Assembly (NCBI GenBank): GCA_003223645.1
Contig: QHVT01000011.1
Coordinates: 62,001-126,000, forward strand
Length of the DNA stretch: 64,000 nucleotides
Source: Acidobacteriota bacterium
GTDB taxonomy: Bacteria; Acidobacteriota; Thermoanaerobaculia; Gp7-AA8
Direction: 5' to 3'
The notes beneath the pieces are model-generated. The model had not been told where the DNA came from. It saw nothing but the letters and a program-made list of their open reading frames with translations, and did not search any database. The translations under genes were made by a program, and so were the position numbers. Positions 1-8,686 of the stretch are shown here, one piece after another. Every line of letters begins with the position of its first letter. The first letter of the stretch is position 1.

Positions 1-1
1 G

Positions 2-700
2 GTCGGCGCGACGTACTACTTCACCTGGCTCGACCGCCGCTTTCACACCACCGATCCCGATCAAGTGTGGATGGTGCACAGCGGCGGGTTTTACGTCGTC
101 AACAAAACCTCGAAGCCGTCGCCTGACCACACGCTGCACTGGTTCAAGTGGGAGGCGGCGATCACCTGGATCAGCGGATTGCTCCTGCTGATCCTCGTCT
201 ACTACCTCGGCGGGCTGCTTGTTTCCGAACAGAATTTCAAAGTCGCCGCTGTGACTGGTATTGCCGTGATCTTCCTCGGATGGAAGGTCTACGACCTGCT
301 GTGGCTCTCGCCGCTACCCGAGCCGCTGCTCGTCGTGATCTCGTATGCCGGGATCGTAGGCCTGGCGTGGTGGCTACCGCACGTGATGAGCACGCGCGCG
401 GCGTACATGCACGTGGGCGCGCTGATGGGGACGATCATGGCGGCGAACGTTTGGGAGCGTATCATCCCGGCTCAGAAGAAAATGGTTGCGGCCGTGCGTG
501 AAGGCCGCGAGCCCGACCAGCGCCTCGCCGATCGCGCAAAGTTCCGTTCGAAGCACAACACCTACATCGTGTGGCCCGTAGTGTTTCTGATGATCAGCAA
601 TCACTACTACGGGACGTATGGCAGTGACCATGCGTGGATCATCCTCGCGGTGCTGGTGCTGGTCGGATGGGGAACGGCCCACGTGATCAGGAAGCATTGA
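2..700 (+). CDS. puuD: Membrane urate oxidase PuuD, 5'-truncated by window edge
   Basis: The open frame runs in from the left edge, so the true start lies outside the window. It encodes at least six hydrophobic segments and the family motifs NVWERIIPAQ and KHNTYIVWPVVFLMISNHYY, typical of the membrane domain of PuuD-type urate hydroxylases, which oxidise urate to 5-hydroxyisourate and pass electrons to the respiratory chain. The described proteobacterial PuuD carries a C-terminal cytochrome c domain. Here the protein stops at VIRKH, directly after the last membrane segment, and no CxxCH motif is seen, so a separate cytochrome would be needed. The next gene starts 1 bp after the stop. The downstream 5-hydroxyisourate hydrolase supports the assignment. 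Confidence 0.85.
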   Translation, partial: VGATYYFTWLDRRFHTTDPDQVWMVHSGGFYVVNKTSKPSPDHTLHWFKWEAAITWISGLLLLILVYYLGGLLVSEQNFKVAAVTGIAVIFLGWKVYDLLWLSPLPEPLLVVISYAGIVGLAWWLPHVMSTRAAYMHVGALMGTIMAANVWERIIPAQKKMVAAVREGREPDQRLADRAKFRSKHNTYIVWPVVFLMISNHYYGTYGSDHAWIILAVLVLVGWGTAHVIRKH

Positions 701-701
701 G

Positions 702-1997
702 TTGAAGACGACGATCGACGACTACTCGAAATTCACCGCGCCGCTCGATCGCGCGCTCGTGCCGTTCATGAAGCGCTTCCCGGGCAACGCCGGCGAGCGG
801 CAGCCGGTGCACACGGTGTACGGCGGCGCGCAGCTGTTCAAGTCCGACACCACGCGCAAGCTCGGCGAGAAGGCGAGGAGCATCCTCGACGAGCAGGGGG
901 TGGATCCGTTCACGTTCGCGCGCGCGATCGACATCGCCGACGTGCACGCGGAAAGAATCTGGCAGCGCGTCGTCGAGAAGCTCGCGCGCGAGCCGGTCGA
1001 AGACTTCCGCATCGACTTCGAAGACGGCTACGGCAATCGTCCCGACGATGAAGAGGATCGCGACGCGGAGCGCTGCGCGCGCGAAGTCGCGACCGGCATG
1101 CGCGAAGGCACGCTGCCGCCTTTCATCGGCATCCGCATCAAGCCGTTCTCCTCGGAGTTGATGCGCCGGAGCTTGCGCACGCTCGACATTTTTCTCACCA
1201 CACTCCTCGGCGAATCCAACGGCAAGTTGCCGTCCGGCTTCGTCGTCACGCTCCCGAAAATTCAACTGCCCGAGCAAGTCACGCTGCTCGTTGACATCTT
1301 CGACGCGATCGAGCCGAAGCTCGGTCTCGCCGCGAACACGCTGCGGCTCGAGTTCATGATCGAGACGACGCAGTCGATCCTGAGCGAGCGCGGCGAGTCG
1401 AACCTGCCGCGCTTCCTCGACGCCGCGCGCGGCCGCGCCGTCGCCGCGCACTTCGGTACCTACGACTACACGGCGAGCTGCAACATCACGGCGAGCGAAC
1501 AGCGCATGGATCATCCCGCGTGCGACTTTGCGCGGCACATGATGCAGATCGCGTATGCCGGCACCGGCATCTGGCTCAGCGACGGCGCGACGAACGTGTT
1601 GCCGATCGGCGATCGCGACACGATTCATCGCGCCTGGAAGCTGCACGTCGATCACATCCGCCACTCGCTCATCAACGCCTACTATCAAGGATGGGATTTG
1701 CATCCCGCGCAACTCCCGACGCGCTACGCCGCGATCTACTCGTTCTTCCTCGAAGGCCTCGCCGCCGCGACCGAGCGCCTGCGCAACTTCATGCAGAAAG
1801 CCGGACAGGCGACGCTCGTCGGCGACGTCTTCGACGACGCCGCGACTGGGCAAGGCCTCCTCAACTACTTCATCCGCGGCATCAACAGCGGCGCGCTGAC
1901 GGAAGAAGAAGCGCTCGCGACCGGCCTCACGATCGACGAGCTGCGCTCGCGCTCGTTCGTGAAGATTTTGCAGGGACGGCGCGGTGCGGTGCGCTGA
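702..1997 (+). CDS. HpcH/HpaI aldolase/citrate lyase-like protein (DUF6986-type)
   Basis: The 431-residue protein looks like a TIM-barrel of the citrate lyase beta/HpcH-HpaI superfamily. A conserved acidic metal-site motif RIDFEDGYG lies at residues 103-111, followed by GIRIKPF, VVTLPKI and RLEFMIET strands and a conserved HFGTYDYTASCNI block. The start is TTG at 702, one base after the puuD stop, so translation is probably coupled. Proteins of this type recur next to purine catabolism genes. Inference: it may act on glyoxylate or a related 2-oxo acid released from ureidoglycolate. The sequence does not fix the reaction. The gene ends directly at a large inverted repeat that separates it from the convergent gene. 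Confidence 0.75.
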   Translation: MKTTIDDYSKFTAPLDRALVPFMKRFPGNAGERQPVHTVYGGAQLFKSDTTRKLGEKARSILDEQGVDPFTFARAIDIADVHAERIWQRVVEKLAREPVEDFRIDFEDGYGNRPDDEEDRDAERCAREVATGMREGTLPPFIGIRIKPFSSELMRRSLRTLDIFLTTLLGESNGKLPSGFVVTLPKIQLPEQVTLLVDIFDAIEPKLGLAANTLRLEFMIETTQSILSERGESNLPRFLDAARGRAVAAHFGTYDYTASCNITASEQRMDHPACDFARHMMQIAYAGTGIWLSDGATNVLPIGDRDTIHRAWKLHVDHIRHSLINAYYQGWDLHPAQLPTRYAAIYSFFLEGLAAATERLRNFMQKAGQATLVGDVFDDAATGQGLLNYFIRGINSGALTEEEALATGLTIDELRSRSFVKILQGRRGAVR

Positions 1998-2103
1998 TAG
2001 GACAGATAGGACGAATAGGACGAATAGGACAGATAGGAAGTCCTACAGGTCCTATTCGTCCTACAGGTCCTATTCGTCCTACAGGTCCTATTCGTCCTAT
2101 TCG
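1998..2103. repeat. Inverted repeat, TAGGACGAA family
   Basis: The left arm consists of 9-bp units (GACAGATAG, GACGAATAG) and the right arm of their complements (TCCTATTCG, TCCTACAGG). It fills the whole gap between two convergent genes, so a bidirectional terminator role is likely. Related copies lie at 31943-32038 and 53753-53862. Confidence 0.9.
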
Positions 2104-2104
2104 G

Positions 2105-2569
2105 TCACCAAAATCTTCGCGAGATCCCAACCTGCAGCACCGCGCCCTTTTCTTCGACTTCATCCCGAAACACCGGCACTTTGAAGTTGTAGAAGCGCAG
2201 CGAGAAGAACGGCTCCCACGCGCCGCCGCGCAGGCGCCAGGCCATGCCCGCGTCGACATTCCATGTGTGCTCGGAGGAAGGTTCGTTCGTGCGCACCCAC
2301 GTCGGTCCGGCTCCGATCCAGTACGTGTTCTTCGTCGTCTGAAAAATCTTGCGCAGGTTGATGTGCGTCGCGTGCGTGCCGTAGCCGCCCTGAATGGCCT
2401 CGTACGCGGGCGCGAGCGCCCAGCCGTGATAGCGCGCTTCGAGCTCGAGTGTACCGACGGGATCATCGTTGCCGCCGATGAACGCGCCGAGGCGGAGGTC
2501 ACCGCGGATCTCGGCGTGAAGGGGAAGGGCGAGAACAACCAGAAGGAGAAGGGGGAGGACCGTTTTCAT
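2105..2569 (-). CDS. Secreted outer-membrane beta-barrel-like protein, 154 aa
   Basis: The protein begins with a clear signal peptide (MKTVLPLLLLVVLALPLHAE) and continues with alternating polar and aromatic residues typical of a small outer-membrane beta-barrel. It ends in a terminal aromatic residue (RRFW), as such proteins often do. I do not recognise a specific family. The start lies 15 bp after the stop of the 5-hydroxyisourate hydrolase gene, so it is probably the last gene of the purine operon and might assist uptake of purine degradation intermediates. That role is inference from position only. Confidence 0.7.
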   Translation of the reverse strand: MKTVLPLLLLVVLALPLHAEIRGDLRLGAFIGGNDDPVGTLELEARYHGWALAPAYEAIQGGYGTHATHINLRKIFQTTKNTYWIGAGPTWVRTNEPSSEHTWNVDAGMAWRLRGGAWEPFFSLRFYNFKVPVFRDEVEEKGAVLQVGISRRFW

Positions 2570-2584
2570 ACAAGATGTATACGG

Positions 2585-2887
2585 TCAACTTCCGCGATAC
2601 GTCGCATACCCGAACGGGCTGAGCAGCAGCGGCACGTGATAGTGCTGTTCCGCGTTCTCCACCCGAAACGCGATTGTCGCCTCGGGGAAAAACCCGTCGG
2701 GGTTGTACGCGCCGGTGTGAAACGTGAGCCGATACGTTCCCGGCTCCGCGCGATCCGTTAGCCGCGCGCGGCCGTCGTTGTCCGTCGCGCCGTCGAAGAT
2801 CGTTTCGTCGCCGCGGACGAGCGTCACGCGAACATTCGCGGCCGGACGGCCTTTCGCGGTGTCGAGGACGTGGGTGGTAATTCCCAT
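2585..2887 (-). CDS. uraH: 5-hydroxyisourate hydrolase
   Basis: This 100-residue protein is a transthyretin-like 5-hydroxyisourate hydrolase. It hydrolyses the PuuD product to OHCU (2-oxo-4-hydroxy-4-carboxy-5-ureidoimidazoline). It has the N-terminal THVLDTAKGRPA motif with the conserved His, the EQHYHVPLLLSPFGYATYR block with the second conserved His, and the diagnostic C-terminal YRGS. The length matches the family. It lies downstream of the allantoicase/OHCU decarboxylase gene, separated by an inverted repeat, and 15 bp upstream of the 154-residue barrel-like protein. Confidence 0.95.
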   Translation of the reverse strand: MGITTHVLDTAKGRPAANVRVTLVRGDETIFDGATDNDGRARLTDRAEPGTYRLTFHTGAYNPDGFFPEATIAFRVENAEQHYHVPLLLSPFGYATYRGS

Positions 2888-2895
2888 TGTTTTCT

Positions 2896-2973
2896 GTTGC
2901 GCAGTTACGCAGTCGCGCGGTTGCTCGGAAGGACTTTACCGCGTAACCGCGCGACCGCGTGACCGCGCAACCG
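2896..2973. repeat. Inverted repeat, GCGCGGTTGC family
   Basis: Arms 2896-2924 and 2941-2973 are built from degenerate 8-bp units such as CGCGCGAC and CGCGTGAC. The element lies inside the minus-strand purine operon, between the stop of the allantoicase fusion (TAA at 2976-2974) and the start of uraH, so it could attenuate or stabilise the transcript. A related copy lies at 33886-33955. Confidence 0.85.
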
Positions 2974-4383
2974 TTACAAAACCAGCTTCTCCAAGCGCAG
3001 CGCGATGATCTTCGCCTGTTCTTCGGCCGCGACGCGCAGTTCGGCCGCACGCTCGTTCGTCATCCGCTCGCGGCAGTTCGCGAGCATCTCGTCCGCGCTG
3101 CGGCCGGTGGCGCAGACGAGGTAAATGAACCCGAATTTCTCTTCGTAGTCGCCGTTCGCCTGCGCCAATGCGTCCATCGTCTCCGAAGATGCGCTACGCG
3201 TTCCTGACTGCTCCTGCTGCGACCAACCAGCTTTTCGTTCGCCGATACGCGGATGTGCCGAGAATGCTTCGAGCCAGTCGTGCTCATCGAGGTCGAGCCA
3301 GATGTGCGACGCGGCACCGGTCATCTCATCCCACGACTTGAACGGACGTGCCTTCGCGAATGCTTCGACCCATCGCTGCGATCCGCAAATTTTCTTTAGT
3401 TCGGCGAGGTCGAGCAGCGTGTTCACGCGGGTGACCGCTGCGTTGCGGCGACCGGCGTCCGTCGCGCGGCCCCACACGCGGAGGCGGCTCACGCCTCCAT
3501 CGGGATACACGTTCAGTCGCAGATGCGTGAACGGTCCGCTCGCCTGCAGCTCGTCGATGAAGAAGTGGCGCGTGTGCGCCTGCAGCTTCGTGCGCGGCAG
3601 AAGCTCGGTCCAATGTTTGCCGTCGGTCGAGCCGTCGATCGACGCGGTGTCGGGATAGTTGCCTTTGAAGTAATTGGTGTCGACTTCGATGCGTCGCACG
3701 TGGCCTTCGGTCGCGAGCTGCACGATGACCCAGTCGTGTCCCGGTCCGCGGCGGCGACGCGTTTCCCATCCGTCGCTCATGTTGTGCGCGCGGCCCGGCA
3801 TGATGAGGTTGTGCTTCGGACCGAAGAACATGTCGCTGCACGTCAGCACCTCGCCGCCGTTCTCCGCGGCCGCGAGATCGAGCTCGTTTCCGAGTCCGCC
3901 GATGAGCCGCCATTCCGGAACGACGTTGCCGTGCACGCGCAGGCGCGCGACGCCGCCGTCAGGGAAAATGTTGAAGCGGAGATGCGTGACCGCGAACGGC
4001 TGCGTCACTTCGAGCTCGTTTTTCGAGTCGCCCTTCAACTTCGATTGCGGAAGCAGCGCGGTCCAGTTTTCTCCACCGACCGATCCGTCGATCGAACAGG
4101 AGTCGGGATAGTTGCCGCGGAAGAACGCGGTGTCGACGATGACGCCGCGCACGACGCCGCGCGCGCCGAGTCGGAGGATCGCAAAGTCGTGACCCGGGAC
4201 GCGCTTGCGGCGCGACTCCCAGCCGTCCATCCACTTCCCGCGGTCGGTGTACTCGTGCTCCTTCCACACGGCCTCGTGCGGCTTGATGAGATTTTCCTTC
4301 TCCGCGAAAAAGTCGTCGTTCGCGTAGAGGACGGAACCGCCGAGCCGCTCGGAGGCGAGGTCGAGTAAGTCGGTGAAGCTCAC
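2974..4383 (-). CDS. alc: Allantoicase-OHCU decarboxylase fusion protein
   Basis: This 469-residue protein joins two steps of urate breakdown. Residues 1-305 are an allantoicase with two homologous jelly-roll repeats: FRGNYPDSCSIDGS near 88-101 and FKGNYPDTASIDGS near 239-252, each followed by a PDGGV.RLRV block. It converts allantoate to ureidoglycolate and urea. Residues 320-469 are an OHCU decarboxylase domain with catalytic His377 in AHPRIGE and the NGDYEEKFGFIYLVCATGRS motif, which produces S-allantoin. The two reactions are not consecutive, because allantoinase acts between them and is encoded immediately upstream with a 4-bp start/stop overlap. No frameshift is seen at the junction, so the fusion looks genuine. 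Confidence 0.93.
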   Translation of the reverse strand: MSFTDLLDLASERLGGSVLYANDDFFAEKENLIKPHEAVWKEHEYTDRGKWMDGWESRRKRVPGHDFAILRLGARGVVRGVIVDTAFFRGNYPDSCSIDGSVGGENWTALLPQSKLKGDSKNELEVTQPFAVTHLRFNIFPDGGVARLRVHGNVVPEWRLIGGLGNELDLAAAENGGEVLTCSDMFFGPKHNLIMPGRAHNMSDGWETRRRRGPGHDWVIVQLATEGHVRRIEVDTNYFKGNYPDTASIDGSTDGKHWTELLPRTKLQAHTRHFFIDELQASGPFTHLRLNVYPDGGVSRLRVWGRATDAGRRNAAVTRVNTLLDLAELKKICGSQRWVEAFAKARPFKSWDEMTGAASHIWLDLDEHDWLEAFSAHPRIGERKAGWSQQEQSGTRSASSETMDALAQANGDYEEKFGFIYLVCATGRSADEMLANCRERMTNERAAELRVAAEEQAKIIALRLEKLVL

Positions 4384-5642
4384 GGGCTGTGCAGTTTACC
4401 GCGCGCGATCGTCTCCTTCACGACGCCGTGCAGTTGCGCGCCGAGATAGGGCGTGACTTTGTGGCGATGCAGGACGAGGTCTTCGGTGACGGTGAAGGAT
4501 TCTTCCGGCGACCAGACAACAAAGTCCGCGTCGCGGCCGATTTCGATCGCGCCCTTGTTCGGAAGGTGCGCGAGCTTCGCCGGCGCTTCGCAGCACCAGC
4601 GTGCGATGTCGTTCAGCGTGAAGCCTCGTGCGCGCGCTCCGCTCCAGACGATCGGCAGCACGAATTGCAGCGAGGCGATTCCGCCCCACGCCTTGTCGAA
4701 GTCGCCGCGCTTCAGCTCCGGCGTGCAGGGCGAGTGATCGCTGACGACGAGCGAGATCACGCCGTCGCGCAGCCCCTGCCACAGGCGCTCGCGATTCTCG
4801 CGCTCGCGGATCGGCGGCGCGCATTTGTACTCGGTGTGTCCGTGCGGCACCGACTCGGCGTCGAAGTGCAGATAGTGCGGCGTCGTCTCCGCGGTCAGCG
4901 GCAACTTTTCTTTTCGCGCGCGCGCGACGATGTCGATCGCGCTCGCGGATGAGAGATGCACGACGTGCATCCGCGCGCCGGTATCGTGACAGACGCGCAG
5001 CAGCAGCTCGATCGCCTCGTCTTCGGCCGCGTTCGGACGCGAATGCAAATACGTTCGATAGTCGTTCGGGTCCGCGCCCGCGATTGCCGCGCGCGCGCCT
5101 TCGATCGGGCCGGGCAGTTCCGCGTGCACGAGCAGCGGCGCGTTCGTCGACGCGAGCGTCTTCGCCGCATCGCGCAATTCGCTCTCGTTCACGTTCGGAA
5201 ATTCGTCGACGCCGGAATGCACGAGAAAACATTTGAACCCGCGCGCGCCGCGCTCGATCATCGGCTTCAGCTCGCGCGTGTTGCCCGGGATCACGCCGCC
5301 CCACAGCGCGACATCGACGTCGCCGCGCGCGACGCTCTGCTTCGTCTCCAGCGCGTCGACCGTCGTCACCGGCGGCAGCGAGTTGAGCGGCATGTCGACG
5401 ATCGTCGTCGTCCCGCCCGCCCGCGCCGCCCGCGTCGCCGTCGCGAATCCCTCCCACTCCGTCCGCCCCGGCTCGTTCACGTGTACGTGCGAGTCGACGA
5501 GGCCCGGCATGATCACGAGCTCGCCGAAGTCGATGTCCGCCGGCGCGTTGTCTTCGATTGCAGCGATGCGCTCGCCTTCGATGTGGATGGTCGCGGGGGC
5601 GATGCCGTTCGGGGTGACGACGCGGGTGCTGCGGATGCGCAT
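4380..5642 (-). CDS. allB: Allantoinase
   Basis: This 420-residue cyclic amidohydrolase opens the allantoin ring to allantoate. The binuclear metal site is visible: H52 and H54 in DSHVH, the lysine to be carbamylated at K137 in GARGFKCFLVHSG, His in LLVHAE and HVVHLSS, and Asp in VSDHSPC. The length and the VDMPLNSLPP motif favour allantoinase over dihydropyrimidinase, and the downstream allantoicase supports this. It is the first gene of the minus-strand purine operon and is divergent from xdhC across an inverted repeat. Confidence 0.93.
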   Translation of the reverse strand: MRIRSTRVVTPNGIAPATIHIEGERIAAIEDNAPADIDFGELVIMPGLVDSHVHVNEPGRTEWEGFATATRAARAGGTTTIVDMPLNSLPPVTTVDALETKQSVARGDVDVALWGGVIPGNTRELKPMIERGARGFKCFLVHSGVDEFPNVNESELRDAAKTLASTNAPLLVHAELPGPIEGARAAIAGADPNDYRTYLHSRPNAAEDEAIELLLRVCHDTGARMHVVHLSSASAIDIVARARKEKLPLTAETTPHYLHFDAESVPHGHTEYKCAPPIRERENRERLWQGLRDGVISLVVSDHSPCTPELKRGDFDKAWGGIASLQFVLPIVWSGARARGFTLNDIARWCCEAPAKLAHLPNKGAIEIGRDADFVVWSPEESFTVTEDLVLHRHKVTPYLGAQLHGVVKETIARGKLHSP

Positions 5643-5655
5643 CGCGTGATGTTAC

Positions 5656-5760
5656 TGTCATCCCGAGCGTAAGCGAGGGGCCTGGGCGGGCGGGGCTGCG
5701 ATGTGTACGCCTCGTGCCGCCACCCGAGCCCCAGATCCCTCGACTCCGCTCGGGATGACA
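5656..5760. repeat. Inverted repeat, TCATCCCGAGC family, in a divergent promoter region
   Basis: Outer arms TGTCATCCCGAGCG and CTCGGGATGACA enclose a GC-rich interior. The element occupies nearly all of the 117 bp between divergent allB and xdhC, and its last A is the A of the xdhC ATG. Copies of this type lie at 42372-42471 and, as a TCATCCTGAG variant, at 10971-11074. Confidence 0.9.
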
Positions 5761-6527
5761 TGGTCACCTTCTTCGAAGCCGAAAGCGAGCTGGTCGAGTC
5801 GGGCGCGCCCTTCGTCGCCGTCACGGTCGTCGACACGCTCGGGTCGACGCCGCAGGATCGCGGCGCGAAGATGCTCGTCACGGAAGACGGCCGTCACTTC
5901 GGCACGGTCGGCGGCGGGAAGATCGAGGCGCGCGCGGTTCAGGAGGCGCTCTCGCTGCTGCGCGACGACAGCGCGCCGAAGACGCGCTTCTTTCAGTGGA
6001 GTCTCGAGAAAGACATCGGCATGACCTGCGGCGGGATCGTGCGCGTCTACTTCGAGGCGTTCAACGTCACGCGCTGGAAGATCGTCGTCTTCGGCGCGGG
6101 GCACGTCGCTAACGCGCTGATCGACTTCCTCATCAGGCTCGACTGCCGCGTGACGTGCTACGACACGCGCGAAGAGTGGCTCGCGCGACTGCCGTCATCG
6201 CCGAAGCTCACGAAAATTTTGTCGAGCGATCTCCCCGCCGAGGTTGCGAAAATTTCGGACGGTTCGTTCGTCGTGTTGATGACGATGGGCCACACAACCG
6301 ACAAGCCGATCCTCATCGAGATCCTCCGCACCCGCACGTTTCCCTACCTCGGCGTCATCGGCAGCAACGCCAAAGCGAAGCGCTTGCGCCAGGATGTCCG
6401 CGACGCGGGACTCGCCGAGGAGATGACGAAGGCGTTTTATTGTCCGGTCGGACTCGAGATCGGCTCGAATCATCCGCAGGAGATCGCCATCTCGATCGCG
6501 GCGCAAATGCTGCAAACGCGTGGCTGA
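5760..6527 (+). CDS. xdhC: XdhC/CoxI family molybdenum-enzyme maturation factor
   Basis: This 255-residue protein belongs to the XdhC family, which delivers and sulfurates molybdenum cofactor for xanthine dehydrogenase. The N-terminal XdhC_CoxI domain shows [14 protein letters not shown] and TVGGGKIEA. The C-terminal Rossmann domain shows [12 protein letters not shown] and [15 protein letters not shown]. The ATG at 5760 is chosen because the protein then begins in the family manner ([12 protein letters not shown]). An in-frame ATG at 5703 lies inside the inverted repeat and would add 19 residues encoded only by repeat. Xanthine dehydrogenase itself is not in the window. The glgB start follows 5 bp after the stop. 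Confidence 0.92.
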   Translation: MVTFFEAESELVESGAPFVAVTVVDTLGSTPQDRGAKMLVTEDGRHFGTVGGGKIEARAVQEALSLLRDDSAPKTRFFQWSLEKDIGMTCGGIVRVYFEAFNVTRWKIVVFGAGHVANALIDFLIRLDCRVTCYDTREEWLARLPSSPKLTKILSSDLPAEVAKISDGSFVVLMTMGHTTDKPILIEILRTRTFPYLGVIGSNAKAKRLRQDVRDAGLAEEMTKAFYCPVGLEIGSNHPQEIAISIAAQMLQTRG

Positions 6528-6532
6528 ACCAA

Positions 6533-8686
6533 ATGGCAGTAAGAAAAAAGAAAAAACGGACTGAAGAAGTGGTTGTGCATGAGCTGCAGACGGTCGGCGC
6601 CGATGTCGTGCCGAGCGTCAATCTCGAAGTCCCCGCGGCTCCGCAGCGCACGCTGCTGTCCGACTGGGACTTTCATCTCTTCAACGAAGGTACGCATCAC
6701 AAGCTCTGGCAGAAGCTCGGCGCGCACGTCGTCGAAGGCGGCGTGATCTTCGGCGTGTGGGCACCGAATGCCGCGCGCGTCAGCGTCATCGGCGACTTCA
6801 ACGGATGGGACGTGAATGCGCATCCGCTCGAGTCACGCGCCGCGTCGGGAATCTGGGAAGGCTTCGTCGACGGACTCGCAAAAGGAACGCATTACAAGTT
6901 CCACATCGACTCGCTGCATCACGGCTATCGCGTCGACAAAGCCGATCCGTTCGGTGTGCATCACGAGCCGTCGCCGCGAACGGCGTCGATCGTGTGGGAC
7001 CTCGAATACGAATGGAACGACGGCGATTGGATGGCGAACCGCCGCGCGCGCAATTCGTTCGAAGCGCCGATGTCGATCTACGAAGTGCACCTCGGCTCCT
7101 GGCGACGCACGAGCGACGACGGCGGCGAGACGTGGCGCTCGTTGAGTTACCGCGAGATCGCGCACGCGCTCGCCGACTACGTGAAGAAGATGAACTTCAC
7201 GCACGTCGAGCTGATGCCGGTGATGGAGCATCCGTTTTACGGATCGTGGGGCTATCAGGGCACCGGCTACTTCGCGCCGACGAGCCGCTACGGCACGCCG
7301 CAGGACTTCAAGTATTTCGTCGACGTGATGCATCAGAACGGCATCGGCGTGATCCTCGACTGGGTGCCGTCGCATTTCCCGAGCGACGAGCACGCTCTCG
7401 GGTATTTCGACGGTACGCATCTCTTCGAGCACGCCGATCCGCGCAAGGGATTTCATCCCGACTGGAACTCGCTCATCTTCAACTACGGGCGTCCGGAAGT
7501 GCGTTCGTTCCTCTTGTCGAGCGCGTTGTACTGGCTCGACGAGTATCACGCCGACGGACTGCGCTTCGACGCGGTCGCGTCGATGTTGTATCTGGACTAC
7601 TCGCGCAAGCACGGCGAGTGGGTGCCGAACGAGCACGGCGGACGCGAGAACCTCGAGGCGATCGCGTTTCTGCGGCGCGTGAACGAGGACGTGTACAAGG
7701 TGCATCCCGACGTGCAGGTGATCGCCGAGGAGTCGACGGCGTGGCCGATGGTGTCGCGGCCGGTGTATGTGGGCGGACTCGGGTTCGGCATGAAGTGGGA
7801 CATGGGGTGGATGCACGACACGCTGCGCTATTTCTCGAAAGACCCGATCCACCGCCGCTTCCATCACAACGACCTCACGTTCCGGATGATGTACGCGTTC
7901 AGCGAGAACTTCGTGCTGCCGCTCTCGCACGACGAGGTCGTGCACGGAAAGGGATCGCTGATCGGCAAGATGGCCGGCGACGAATGGCAACGCTTCGCGA
8001 ACCTGCGATTGCTGTTCGCATGGATGTACGCGAACCCCGGCAAGAAGCTGATGTTCATGGGCGGCGAGATCGGCCAGTGGCACGAGTGGAATCACGACGC
8101 GTCGATCGAGTGGCATCTGCTCAACGCGCCGCTGCACGCCGGCATCGCGCGTTGGGTCGAGGATTTGAACAAGGCCTACCGCGACATCGCGGCGTTCCAC
8201 GAGTTGGACATGAATCCGGAAGGATTCGAATGGATCGACTGCTGCGATCTCGAGAACAGCGTCGTGAGCCTGATCCGCCGCGGAAAATCGGAAGACGAGA
8301 TGCTCGTCGCGGTGCTCAACTTCACGCCGCACCCGCGATACAACTACCAGATCGGCATCCCGCACGGCGGCCACTGGCGCGAAGTCCTCAACAGCGACGC
8401 GACGCTGTACGGCGGCAGCGGACAGGGGAACATGGGCGGCCTCGATGCTGCGCCGATTCCGTTGCATGGGCGCAAATGGTCGGTGACGATGACATTGCCG
8501 CCGTTAGGGGCGGTGTTTCTGCGCCCTGACGCGCCCGCGCCCGCGCCCGCACCCGAGCCCGAGCCCGGGGTGGGGGCAGGAGCGCAGCGACTTCGTCGCG
8601 CCCCGGCCCCGGGCGCGGGTGCGGGCTCGGGCTCGGGCTCGGGCTCGGGAAAGAAGCGGCGCGCGACGACGAAAAAGAAGCAATGA
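6533..8686 (+). CDS. glgB: 1,4-alpha-glucan branching enzyme with repeat-encoded C-terminal tail
   Basis: The 717-residue GH13 enzyme transfers alpha-1,4 glucan chains to alpha-1,6 branch points of glycogen. An N-terminal CBM48-like region ([20 protein letters not shown]) is followed by the catalytic barrel with nucleophile Asp in [11 protein letters not shown], acid/base Glu in VIAEESTAW and [12 protein letters not shown]. The start at 6533 gives [12 protein letters not shown]; upstream frame sequence is the shadow of xdhC. From about residue 666 the enzyme is followed by a low-complexity tail of Pro-Ala, Pro-Glu and Gly-Ser repeats and a basic end ([11 protein letters not shown]). The tail is encoded by an inverted repeat and is not part of the usual enzyme. 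The stop overlaps treZ by 4 bp. Confidence 0.95.
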   Translation: MAVRKKKKRTEEVVVHELQTVGADVVPSVNLEVPAAPQRTLLSDWDFHLFNEGTHHKLWQKLGAHVVEGGVIFGVWAPNAARVSVIGDFNGWDVNAHPLESRAASGIWEGFVDGLAKGTHYKFHIDSLHHGYRVDKADPFGVHHEPSPRTASIVWDLEYEWNDGDWMANRRARNSFEAPMSIYEVHLGSWRRTSDDGGETWRSLSYREIAHALADYVKKMNFTHVELMPVMEHPFYGSWGYQGTGYFAPTSRYGTPQDFKYFVDVMHQNGIGVILDWVPSHFPSDEHALGYFDGTHLFEHADPRKGFHPDWNSLIFNYGRPEVRSFLLSSALYWLDEYHADGLRFDAVASMLYLDYSRKHGEWVPNEHGGRENLEAIAFLRRVNEDVYKVHPDVQVIAEESTAWPMVSRPVYVGGLGFGMKWDMGWMHDTLRYFSKDPIHRRFHHNDLTFRMMYAFSENFVLPLSHDEVVHGKGSLIGKMAGDEWQRFANLRLLFAWMYANPGKKLMFMGGEIGQWHEWNHDASIEWHLLNAPLHAGIARWVEDLNKAYRDIAAFHELDMNPEGFEWIDCCDLENSVVSLIRRGKSEDEMLVAVLNFTPHPRYNYQIGIPHGGHWREVLNSDATLYGGSGQGNMGGLDAAPIPLHGRKWSVTMTLPPLGAVFLRPDAPAPAPAPEPEPGVGAGAQRLRRAPAPGAGAGSGSGSGSGKKRRATTKKKQ
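8531..8650. repeat. Inverted repeat inside the glgB coding end (CCCGAG type)
   Basis: Left arm about 8531-8576 holds CCCGCG and CCCGAG units. Right arm about 8601-8650 holds the complementary GCGCGGG and GGGCTC units. The whole element is read in frame as the Pro/Ala/Glu then Gly/Ser tail of GlgB. Confidence 0.9.

Noticed and set aside
6155-6532. N-terminal extension of GlgB
   Set aside because: The extra residues are an out-of-frame reading of xdhC; the family-like start is at 6533.
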